Positions 1 to 8,116 of a DNA stretch of 42,817 bases are shown in pieces (the stretch's first letter is position 1; the number at the start of each line of letters is the position of its first letter). Origin of the DNA: Bacteroidota bacterium (lineage in GTDB: Bacteria; Bacteroidota; Bacteroidia; Cytophagales; Cyclobacteriaceae); assembly GCA_024280115.1 (NCBI GenBank), contig JAJRQT010000095.1, positions 1 through 42,817 of the forward strand. The letters run 5' to 3'. The translations under genes and the position numbers were made by a program. Under the pieces are notes generated by a model. That model did no database searches. It saw only the letters and a program-made list of their open reading frames with translations, and had not been told where the DNA came from.

Positions 1-304
1 CAAAAACGTTAAAACATTGATAATCAATAGATTGAAAAAATTAGAATAAAAGCATAATAAAATATTTCAATTTCATTTGACTGCTTTCAAAATTTGGAAC
101 AAAAGTGAAAAACTCAGAATCAATTATTAGAGGTTCCCTTATACAACACGTTGTACTTTTGTCAATCTATATTTTCGGAGCCCCTTTTAGTTTTACCCTT
201 TACCTTTTATCCTATAGCTTTTATCGAATAATATGCCTCATAGCTTGCAGCTCATAACTCATAGCGAACTATCATAATGACGAAAGAAGTATTTTCTCAT
301 GATA
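1..304. other. AT-rich gap with degenerate word repeats
   Basis: No convincing gene is visible here. The left part is AT-rich. From about 190 to 270 the sequence has a repetitive look (runs such as ccctttaccttttatccta, then catagctt and ctcataactcatagc), resembling the degenerate short-word repeats seen in other gaps of this window. The ceramidase-like gene on the minus strand terminates into this region, but I see no clear hairpin with a T-tract. Confidence 0.4.
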
Positions 305-1861
305 CTATTGATATAATTCATCTAGCAAACTTTCCAATTCCCTATGGATGGTCGGAGCTGTTTCCGGACCGAGAGAGTTGACCTCACCATATGGAGCGCT
401 GTCCCTACCATAGGTAAACGGAGCATCCTCATCCCACTGACTTTTTGGAATTATATAGCCTACCATATCATTGGCCAATCCAAAAACAAAATTGAAATCA
501 CCTTTCATCTGAGAGCGAATATAAGGAACCTCAACAGGTTCAATCTCGAAATCCTGGCCTTCGGGAGCCTCCACGCCACCATTGATGATCTCCGGATATA
601 TTTCTCCTGGAACAGTTGCAAAATGAGCAGGTCCTATCGAAAAAACTGCCACCTCTGATCGTACCTGCATCCATCCATTCATACCCCTGTCCATCAAGCC
701 AAGCAAAGCGCCAAGACGAAATATCGGATTCTTGAATTTCAGATCAATGGTCTTCGCCCGAATAGAAATGCCTGCTTTTTCCACTATATAATCTGAGCTA
801 TCCAATGCCTTCAAACCGAGGTAAGCCAGATAATCACCCTGCGCTTTCGTCTTTTCATAGGTGGGTTCTTTATAAATTTTTCCCGTCAGCATATCCGTCA
901 CATCTAAACTTGGATGTGTGGTCATCAATCCTCCGATGGCGCCATTAATATATACTGCAACTCCACCCAGACCTTCATGGAAAATACTGTCCTCATTGAA
1001 TACTCCTTTTTCTACACCTTCCCTCACATAATGAGGAAAATCGGAGCTGATCAATAGATTTTCACTCCAAAGCGTTTCCGGGTGATCTGCCCAGGCGACT
1101 AGAGTCCCCATTGTTTCATTGGTTTCTGAGTTTATTGCCTGAATCATTCGCAATCCTTCATCAAAAACAATGGGCTTCCTTGTGTCCTTAAGCACTACAA
1201 TCGCATCCTTTGGGTTGATGGCTAATTTCAGCTTTGCAGGCTTAATATTTCGCGCTGCTTCATCAATGGATTGCGCAGTTTTTCTTTTCAGATCTGCCAG
1301 ATATTCCTGGTTCACACCACTTTTCAGTGGGCTTTCCCCCCATATCCCGATAAGATCCGGACCTTCATGTGTATGCGTAGAACTGATGACAGAATAGGTA
1401 ATTCCCGCCTCCTTACTTATTAATTTTTTAACATCAATTATGTCATCATTCATAAAACCAATGGCATCAATTGAAGTAATAGCAATCCTCGATTGACCAT
1501 CATCAACTACCATCGTCCTCGCCCAAAGTTTATCGTGGACTCCATTTGCAGCCCTTTTATTACTAAAACCCGCAATCCAGATCGGGTCGAACTTTCCATT
1601 TCCATTTTTATCTTCAAAAGTATCCCCATCTCCAGGAATATATTTTGCATCACCATTGACGTCTGTCCATCGATCTGCAACTTGCGGTGTTATACTTACG
1701 GCAGAAAAGCCAACTTTCAATAAACCCGGTTGTTCATTCTTTACTGATAAATCAACATGATACTCCGGATGCCGGTCACGAACATTTGAATAGAAATAGA
1801 TGAGCAAGATTAAGATCAATATTGCAAAAAATGCTAAGAATCGTTTGAACCATTTATTCAT
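305..1861 (-). CDS. Membrane-anchored neutral/alkaline ceramidase-like protein
   Basis: The 518-residue product resembles the catalytic part of neutral/alkaline non-lysosomal ceramidases, zinc amidases that cleave the amide bond of ceramide. Residues about 7-24 form one hydrophobic segment, so the protein is probably anchored in a membrane with its catalytic domain outside the cytoplasm. The family signature STHTHEGP (H163, H165) and a second histidine in WADHPETL are plausible zinc ligands. The family's C-terminal immunoglobulin-like domain seems to be absent; full ceramidases are usually over 600 residues. Residues about 67-92 are an Asp/Asn/Gly-rich stretch ending in DKNGNGKFD, which looks like a calcium-binding loop. 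The true substrate could be another N-acyl compound. It stands alone; the next minus-strand gene starts upstream beyond a terminator. Family assignment is fairly firm, substrate is not. Confidence 0.75.
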   Translation of the reverse strand: MNKWFKRFLAFFAILILILLIYFYSNVRDRHPEYHVDLSVKNEQPGLLKVGFSAVSITPQVADRWTDVNGDAKYIPGDGDTFEDKNGNGKFDPIWIAGFSNKRAANGVHDKLWARTMVVDDGQSRIAITSIDAIGFMNDDIIDVKKLISKEAGITYSVISSTHTHEGPDLIGIWGESPLKSGVNQEYLADLKRKTAQSIDEAARNIKPAKLKLAINPKDAIVVLKDTRKPIVFDEGLRMIQAINSETNETMGTLVAWADHPETLWSENLLISSDFPHYVREGVEKGVFNEDSIFHEGLGGVAVYINGAIGGLMTTHPSLDVTDMLTGKIYKEPTYEKTKAQGDYLAYLGLKALDSSDYIVEKAGISIRAKTIDLKFKNPIFRLGALLGLMDRGMNGWMQVRSEVAVFSIGPAHFATVPGEIYPEIINGGVEAPEGQDFEIEPVEVPYIRSQMKGDFNFVFGLANDMVGYIIPKSQWDEDAPFTYGRDSAPYGEVNSLGPETAPTIHRELESLLDELYQ

Positions 1862-1900
1862 TTCTAAAATATTTTTTAACTAGGTCGCACAATTTAGCAC

Positions 1901-1933
1901 AAAAAAAACCGGTTTAAAAAATGCAAACCGGGT
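1901..1933 (-). terminator. Rho-independent terminator of the YbaK-like gene
   Basis: On the minus strand a 7-bp stem (CCGGTTT at 1909-1915 pairing with AAACCGG at 1925-1931, 9-base loop) is followed directly by a run of eight T. It lies 25-57 bases after the stop of the YbaK-like gene and separates it from the ceramidase-like gene. Confidence 0.7.
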
Positions 1934-1957
1934 TTCATAATTAAGATGAGAAAATTA

Positions 1958-2422
1958 CTACTGCATGGCAAACTTCATCACCCTCGGATGTACAAGTTTT
2001 TCAAAATCCCGATAGGTCATCTGGATGATTTCCGTATGATTACCGGCATTAAAAGCAATTTCATCATCATCTGTGAGTACTTTAGCTACATATACTTCCA
2101 GGTTATAAAGATTTCCAAATGGTGGCATTGCTCCAACCTCACAATCCGGGAACATGTCTTTAAACTCCATTTCACTTGCCAAACGGACATTTCCCTCTCC
2201 TGTAATTTCTTTTAGAAGGTTGAAATCCACATAATAAGACGCCGGTAGTACAGCCATAGCCATCTGACCATTTACTACAACCATCACTGTTTTTATCATA
2301 TTCTTTCCGGGAATATGAGCTGATGCAGCTATTTGCTGAGCAGTAAACGATTGAGAGTGCGTCACGGTGATATAGGGTACTTGGTGCTTATCCAGGTATT
2401 CTTTTAGTTTTACACATGGCAT
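1958..2422 (-). CDS. YbaK/ProX-type aminoacyl-tRNA deacylase family protein
   Basis: The 154-residue product matches the single-domain YbaK/EbsC/ProXp editing fold, whose members hydrolyse misacylated tRNAs in trans (for example Ala-tRNA-Pro or Cys-tRNA-Pro). Visible family features are the lysine in the PGKNMIKTVMV strand (around residue 41-45) and the GAMPPFGN turn near residue 98, which lines the substrate pocket. No signal peptide is present, so it is cytosolic. Length is normal for the family. Members of this family in Bacteroidota are sometimes fused to or near CBS or stress genes; here the gene is single, with its own terminator. The exact tRNA substrate cannot be told from sequence. 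Confidence 0.8.
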   Translation of the reverse strand: MPCVKLKEYLDKHQVPYITVTHSQSFTAQQIAASAHIPGKNMIKTVMVVVNGQMAMAVLPASYYVDFNLLKEITGEGNVRLASEMEFKDMFPDCEVGAMPPFGNLYNLEVYVAKVLTDDDEIAFNAGNHTEIIQMTYRDFEKLVHPRVMKFAMQ

Positions 2423-2504
2423 GATATTCAGGTTTAGGAATTATTAAAAAAAGGCCGAAAACCAAATTAGGCAAAATCCCAATGCTGGGAACCGATGGCA
2501 GTTG

Positions 2505-2525
2505 GGTAATTAAATTTGAATTACC
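2505..2525. repeat. Inverted repeat GGTAATT/AATTACC
   Basis: Perfect 7-bp arms with a 7-base spacer, in the gap between the amidohydrolase and the YbaK-like gene. There is no T-tract on either side, so a terminator is not supported. A related pair (AATTACC and GGTAATT, reversed order) flanks the promoter-like element at 4058-4083. Confidence 0.35.
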
Positions 2526-2637
2526 TACATATTTCTTAACGGCGATTAAAAGAAAAGGTATAATTAGGAACGCAAATATTTGATTTAGAACGCTTTTAAA
2601 AATCTGTTTCTAATATTCCTGCTTTCCTGATAGATCT

Positions 2638-3933
2638 CTATTTTTTATAAACTACCCCTACCTTCATTACAAAAGAGACATCTTTGAGAATTTCAATATT
2701 TTTCAGTGGATCACTGCTTACCGCAACTATATCTGCAATAAACCCAGGTTTAATTTGACCAAGTTCATCATCTACCCGCAGCAACTTTGCAGCTTCAATA
2801 GTCGCTGACTGAATGGCGTCTTCCTCGCTCATCCCGGCTTCTACCATATACTGGAATTCCCTGGCATTTTCACCATGAGGAGAAACTCCACTATCTGTTC
2901 CAAAGGCTATTTTCACTCCTTTCTCATATGCTTTCCCAAAGGTTCCTTTCATTTTGGCTCCAATGTATTTGGCCTTTGATACGACTATTTCAGGGTAATA
3001 ACCCTCAATCTCCGCCTTTTCCATCGTAACTACTCCTGCTAAAAGTGTTGGTACATAATAAGTACCTCTCTCCACCATAAGATCCATAACCTCTTCAGTC
3101 ATTAAAGAACCATGTTCTATGCTATTTATACCAGCCAATACCGCTCTTTTCATACCTTCGGCTCCATGAGCGTGCGCTGCGGTAACCATTCCCAAATCAT
3201 TGGCTGCTTCCACAATTCCCACTAATTCATCCATAGTAAATTGCGGAGCCATACCACTTTTTGCGAGACTGAGCACACCTCCGGTCGCGGTAATCTTAAT
3301 AACCTAGGCTCCGTTTTTATACCGCTGTCTTACTGCTTTTCTGGCCTCACTCCTGCTGTTAATAACTCCTTCCTTTGGCCCCGGATCACCCATTAATTCA
3401 TCTCGAAAGCCATTTGTAGGATCTGCATGTCCACCGGTAGTTGCAATGGATTTTCCCGCTGAGTAAATTCTCGGTCCTTCAACCTTGCCCATTGCAATGG
3501 CCTTAGCCAGGGAAGTATTTACCCCAGATCCACCCAAATCCCTAACAGTTGTAAAACCTGCCATCAATGTCCGCTTCGCGTAAACTGCAGCATCATAAGC
3601 GCGGTCAGCATCATTATTTCTAAATCTTTCCAAATAAACACTTTTAGAAAACTGTAACTCCAAATGGACATGAAGATCCATAAATCCCGGCATCACCCAG
3701 GAATCTGAAAGATCTATTACCTCGTCAGCCTCCACTGATGATGATATTTTTTCAATACTTTTAATTTTTCCGTTTTCAATTATGATTAACTGATTATTGA
3801 TAAATTTTCCGGATTCTGCATCAAATAAATGTCCCGCTTTGATGGCTGTTGTCTGTGCAGACGATACAAAAACAATTAAGGAAGTTGCAACAAATAATAT
3901 GATGGATTTCAGGCTAAGGGTCTTGGTGGTCAT
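2638..3933 (-). pseudogene. Exported imidazolonepropionase-like amidohydrolase, interrupted by in-frame TAG
   Basis: The gene encodes a metal-dependent amidohydrolase of the imidazolonepropionase/Xaa-Pro (or Xaa-Arg) dipeptidase-like group. I chose the start at 3933 because it gives a clean signal peptide (MTTKTLSLKSIILFVATSL, cut after SSAQ); an in-frame ATG at 3978 would put 15 charged residues in front. The N-terminal half carries the HxH metal motif (MDLHVHLE). A TAG codon at 3304-3306 then stops translation. Reading on in the same frame gives VIKITATGG, which should hold the bridging lysine, then [15 protein letters not shown] and AFGTDSG with the remaining metal ligands. The two halves need no frameshift to join, giving a normal family length of about 431 residues. 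Neither half alone has a full metal site. This may be a recent pseudogene, a sequencing error or, less likely, readthrough. Confidence 0.8.
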
Positions 3934-4057
3934 ATTGTTTTTTATTAGGGTTATAAACCTCGCAATATAAGAATTCATGTCAGTATTTCATGAAAATGTT
4001 ACCTGAATAAAGATGGAAATTGGGCGGCTTTATTTAAAATCAGAAAATATTAAAATG

Positions 4058-4083
4058 AATTACCTTATATTTGAATGGTAATT
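4058..4083 (+). promoter_or_regulatory. Candidate promoter with flanking inverted repeat
   Basis: TATATTTG at 4066-4073 matches the Bacteroidota -7 consensus TAnnTTTG exactly and lies 28 bases before the ATG of the T9SS cargo gene. It is enclosed by a perfect 7-bp inverted repeat (AATTACC at 4058-4064, GGTAATT at 4077-4083). I see no good -33 TTTG. Confidence 0.4.
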
Positions 4084-4101
4084 TTTTGAACTGTATCGCG
4101 T

Positions 4102-7100
4102 ATGATCAGAGTCATTACAAAGAATATTTTTTACATATTTCTAATTTTAGTCTTTTCGTCATTCACTTGCTCTTTGAAGGCACAAGGACTTTCGACAGAG
4201 GGAAAAGACTTTTGGGTCGGATACCTTACCAATTGGAATCCCAGCAGTAATAACCCTGTAATCCTGGAGTTATACATAAGCGCTGACGACACAACCAGCG
4301 GGACAGTAACCATGCCAAGGCAAACCTCCTTTTCTCCGGTAGATTTTGTAGTTTATCCCAATGCAACAAGAAAAATACTGATCCCCACCAATTTGGCCAT
4401 GGCGAGTGGCAGTAATATCATCGAGAACAAGGGCATTCATATTGAAACTGATAAAAACGTGAGTGTGTATGCCATGAACAAAAGACAATACAGCGCCGAC
4501 ATGACCGTAGTATTGCCAACCTATTCCCTGGGAAATAACTATTTTGTGCTTTCGCACTGGGAGGACGGAAACAGGAATGAAAATGCCAACTCCGATTCAG
4601 AATTTTTAATTCTCGGCATCACCGATTCTACGGAAATTGAGATCACTCCCACCGTGGCAACCATAGGTGGTAATCCACCAAATATACCTTTCAGGGTCAC
4701 TTTACAAAAGGGTCAAACCTACCAGCTTAGGGCTAAAGCTGATCTGACAGGCAGCCAAATCGTGGCTACAAACCAGCCCGATTGTCAGAATTTTTCAGTC
4801 TTTTCAGGAAATATGTACACGCAGGTAGGTGAATGCGATGTACGAAATGGTCATGATCACTTGTATGCGCAAATGTATCCTACTAATACGCTGGGGAAAG
4901 AGTTTATAGTTGTTCCGCTGGAAAACAGGCTTGGAGGCGATATTATAAAATTCCTCGCCACCCAGGACAACACAACAATTACAGCTAATGGAGCTACCTA
5001 TAAACTAAACGCCGGAGAATTTAAAAAAATATTATCTGCGGAGGTGCTCAATGTCGTTTCGGATAAACCAATTGCAATTGGTCAATACAGCAGAACAATG
5101 GATTGTGATGGCACATTGGGAGACCCCTTTTTAATACCGATCAGCCCCAACGAACAACTTCTAAAGAAAATCACCTTCAATGCTCCTACGATAGCAACTC
5201 TAAAAAGGTATTCTTTAAATATCGTTGCAGCAAGAACTGAATTCGAATCCATTACACTTGATGGAGTACCAATAGCTGACAAATTCTTATTGGTTGAAGA
5301 AAATGATAAATATGTATATGTCAGAATAGGTATAAATAGTGGAAATCATACGATCCGTACCAATGACAATGGATTTATAGCCTACGTATATGGCTTTGGA
5401 AGTAACGAATCATTTGGATATGTCACAGGCGCCAGTCTGGGCAATTTGAACATCGATTTTATTGTAAAAGACCAGAATGGCAAGACACCAATCGACAGTC
5501 TTTGCCTTGGTTCTGAAATATCTTTTCAGCCGGTTGCGGATACAATTTATACATTGTTTGAATATGATTTTGGAGATGGCAACTCGTTGGTAACCGATCA
5601 GGACACTGCTGTTTTTCACACGTATAACCAGCCTGGAGAATACATGGTTGCATTGAAAGCCTCCACTGGGGGAAATGATTGCAGCAACGGAAATGAGGAA
5701 ACTTCTCGCAAAATTATCCAGGTCATTGAACCCGGTGGTACTATTCTCGGCCCGAGATCTGTGTGTCCCAACACCTCTGACGTCGAATACATTATTGAGG
5801 ATCCCGAGCAAAACAATTATCAGTGGTTTGCAAGAGGAGGATTGCTTTCCAGTCAATTACAAAATGAAATTAGGGTTGATTGGTGGGAAACGAACAGCAA
5901 GGCAAAAGTACAATTGCTGGCAACAAACAGGTATGGATGTATTTCAGACACGATTAACTACCCGGTAAAAATTAATATCCAATTAGATCCGGAAGCTCCT
6001 TTTGGACCAGATACTCTTTGCTCTAAAAATATCCTTAATACTCCATATAATGCATATTTCACCAATGTCTCCACCTATCAATGGGAAACGGATTTTGGCA
6101 TTATTTCCAACGGGAATGGCACCAATGAGGTGAATGTTGACTGGAGCTCCTATGGAAATGGAAAATTATGGTTCTCTCAGCTGAGTGTAACCGATACCAT
6201 TTGTGATGGGATTTCTGATACATTGTTAGTATATATTCAAAGAAATCCGTCAGAAATAGGTGAAATCCTCACCGAAAAAGACACCTTCCTTTTAGGAGAA
6301 ACTACTTCTTTTTCTCTCGAAGTAGATACACTTTATCAATTTGCCAATTGGGAATTTGATGATGGTACACAATTCGATACGTTAAGTTCAGATGAACTCA
6401 TTGAGCATACCTTCCAGTGTGATGGTCTTCATAAAATCATTGCCATAGCCTATGATACCGGTGCAGTTTGCAGTGATACTAAGGCATTTATAGAAAAATA
6501 CATTTACATAAAATCCCCAACTATAGAATTAATCAATGTAACCGCATCAACTACACAGGAAGGTGCACTGGACATCAATTGGAAAATGGAATACGCAACA
6601 TTTCTTCCAAAAACATTGTCGCTGTACAGGAGAAAAGCTGGAGATGAAGGTTGGAAACTTATTGCGGAAATAGACCCGAATCTCACAAAATACACGGATA
6701 AGGATGTAGATGTATTCCAGAATTCCTATGAGTATAAGCTGGAAACAAATCGTGACTGCGATAATTTGATTTCATCATCTATACACCAAAGCATTCTTCT
6801 CAATTTAGAAAAAACTGAAAATATCGCATCGGTGAGCTGGAATAATTATCTTGACTGGCAAAACGGAGTGGATCATTATGAGATATGGTTAAGCGTAGAT
6901 AGTGCAGAATACGAGTTGCTTGAAACCACAGCTGATCTCCAATTCGACTATACCGACAGCAATAAAGGCTTTGACCATTGTTTTATGATCAAAGCAATTG
7001 AAAAGAACGGCAACCAGGTGACTTCAATATCTAATAGTACCTGTGTGGAGTTTATACCGGAAATTAAAACCTACAACATCATCACTCCAAACAGCGATAA

Positions 7101-7332
7101 ATTCAACGAATATTTCATTATAGAAAATATCGAGCATTACCCCAATAGCAAATTGACAATTCTCAACCGTTATGGTGAGACTGTATATGAAGTAGTCGGT
7201 TACAAAAATAAATGGAGTGGAAAAATCAAAGGCAAAACCGCCCCTTCGGGCAACTATTATTTCCAGTTGGAACTGAATGAACCCAGAAATGAGTTGAAAT
7301 CCGTCAAGGGGTTCTTTTCTATTTTATACTAA
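4102..7332 (+). CDS. T9SS type B cargo protein with IgGFc-binding-like and PKD domains
   Basis: The 1076-residue product has a signal peptide (residues 1-28, ending SLKAQG). Residues about 30-450 resemble the IgGFc-binding-protein N-terminal-like region (STEGKDFWVGY start, repeated KNVSVYAMN and NQPDCQNFSVFSG-type blocks). Residues about 455-545 form a PKD domain (FEYDFGDGNS, then HTYNQPGEYMV). Further PKD or immunoglobulin-like modules follow to about 790, and fibronectin III-like modules to about 990. The last 90 residues (ITPNSDKFNEYF, LTILNRYGETVYE, GNYYFQLEL) are the gliding-motility-associated/CHU_C type B sorting domain, so the protein should leave the cell by T9SS and sit on the surface or be released. 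No catalytic domain is recognisable; adhesion or a structural role is the likely job. It stands alone and faces the small membrane protein convergently. Confidence 0.85.
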   Translation: MIRVITKNIFYIFLILVFSSFTCSLKAQGLSTEGKDFWVGYLTNWNPSSNNPVILELYISADDTTSGTVTMPRQTSFSPVDFVVYPNATRKILIPTNLAMASGSNIIENKGIHIETDKNVSVYAMNKRQYSADMTVVLPTYSLGNNYFVLSHWEDGNRNENANSDSEFLILGITDSTEIEITPTVATIGGNPPNIPFRVTLQKGQTYQLRAKADLTGSQIVATNQPDCQNFSVFSGNMYTQVGECDVRNGHDHLYAQMYPTNTLGKEFIVVPLENRLGGDIIKFLATQDNTTITANGATYKLNAGEFKKILSAEVLNVVSDKPIAIGQYSRTMDCDGTLGDPFLIPISPNEQLLKKITFNAPTIATLKRYSLNIVAARTEFESITLDGVPIADKFLLVEENDKYVYVRIGINSGNHTIRTNDNGFIAYVYGFGSNESFGYVTGASLGNLNIDFIVKDQNGKTPIDSLCLGSEISFQPVADTIYTLFEYDFGDGNSLVTDQDTAVFHTYNQPGEYMVALKASTGGNDCSNGNEETSRKIIQVIEPGGTILGPRSVCPNTSDVEYIIEDPEQNNYQWFARGGLLSSQLQNEIRVDWWETNSKAKVQLLATNRYGCISDTINYPVKINIQLDPEAPFGPDTLCSKNILNTPYNAYFTNVSTYQWETDFGIISNGNGTNEVNVDWSSYGNGKLWFSQLSVTDTICDGISDTLLVYIQRNPSEIGEILTEKDTFLLGETTSFSLEVDTLYQFANWEFDDGTQFDTLSSDELIEHTFQCDGLHKIIAIAYDTGAVCSDTKAFIEKYIYIKSPTIELINVTASTTQEGALDINWKMEYATFLPKTLSLYRRKAGDEGWKLIAEIDPNLTKYTDKDVDVFQNSYEYKLETNRDCDNLISSSIHQSILLNLEKTENIASVSWNNYLDWQNGVDHYEIWLSVDSAEYELLETTADLQFDYTDSNKGFDHCFMIKAIEKNGNQVTSISNSTCVEFIPEIKTYNIITPNSDKFNEYFIIENIEHYPNSKLTILNRYGETVYEVVGYKNKWSGKIKGKTAPSGNYYFQLELNEPRNELKSVKGFFSILY

Positions 7333-7376
7333 TATTCCACCTTCATGTAACAATTCCAGCATTTTTTCAGGGAAAA

Positions 7377-7622
7377 TTAAACGGTTGGACTCTTCCCCTT
7401 TTTTATCAGCAAATAGTAAACATGAATAAAAAATATGACAGAGTTGGTCGTGATTACGGGCCATGAGTGAATTAATATGCCGTATGCCAGAAATATGATG
7501 GCGCCACTCATATTTACTATCCTGAGCTTAAGCATATCTTTCATGAGAAAAGAAGAAAGTACAACAACCGATGCCATATGCCCTATCCATTCAGTGCTGC
7601 TAATACCTAAAATTTCTATCAT
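7377..7622 (-). CDS. Small integral membrane protein, YgjV-like
   Basis: The 81-residue product has three hydrophobic segments (about residues 12-27, 34-52 and 56-72) and no signal peptide. The pattern of short segments with a basic C-terminus (KKGKSPTV) and the IVNMSGAIIFLAYG motif resemble the YgjV-type inner-membrane family or single-triple-helix-bundle SWEET-like proteins. The function is unknown. It is convergent with the T9SS gene, 44 bases apart. Family placement is tentative. Confidence 0.6.
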   Translation of the reverse strand: MIEILGISSTEWIGHMASVVVLSSFLMKDMLKLRIVNMSGAIIFLAYGILIHSWPVITTNSVIFFIHVYYLLIKKGKSPTV

Positions 7623-8116
7623 TTGAGACTATTTAATATTTTGCCAATATTCGATATTTCATAAAGAATTCAACTGCAATGAAGCATTATTTGGTGCAAA
7701 TGCAAGAATCCATTGTAATAAAACCTCCTTGAAAAATCTGAAAGTTTTTATTCAATTTTCTGTAGATAGTTCCTCTAATTGGATGATTTTTTGGTTTAAG
7801 GATTCGATAGAATCTAATAAAGTATAATTGATTTGGAATAACTGATCATTAATATTCCGATTATTTTCCGCATCAATTTTTTTAATCCAACAAAAAATAT
7901 AATTGCCATAAGAATTAAAATGATAATAAAAATAACCTTAATTACTTTCATGAAATTATTGTCATCTTACCATTAATATTGAAAATATGTAAATGCAGAA
8001 TAATTATTCTTGAACAACCTATCAATCTGCTACCGACAACATTACCAAAAAATTTGAATTAAATATGGTAGTAAATTCAATAAACCTGCAGCTTTCGAAT
8101 TAGGGTTAATCTCCTC
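7623..8116. other. 494-bp AT-rich gap
   Basis: The gap is very AT-rich. Apart from the possible frameshifted micro-gene at 7752-7951 on the minus strand, which is listed separately, I see no gene, RNA or clear terminator. The thioredoxin-fold lipoprotein gene ends into its right side. Confidence 0.4.
7752..7951 (-). pseudogene. Possible small membrane-anchored coiled-coil protein with a frameshift in an A7 run
   Basis: From the ATG at 7951 the minus strand reads MKVIKVIFIIILILMAIIFF, then VGLKK: a basic N-terminus followed by one membrane segment. At the run of seven A (7877-7883) the open frame continues to an early stop after a further 20 or so residues of poor quality. Re-reading one base (-1 slip) leads instead into a 41-codon open frame ending TGA at 7752, with heptad-spaced hydrophobics (LFQINYTLLDSIESL, then IIQLEEL) typical of a short coiled coil. 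The joined product would be 66 residues. The run sits in frame as A-AAA-AAA, a possible slippery site. It could equally be a sequencing indel, a decayed gene or chance in AT-rich DNA. Confidence 0.35.
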
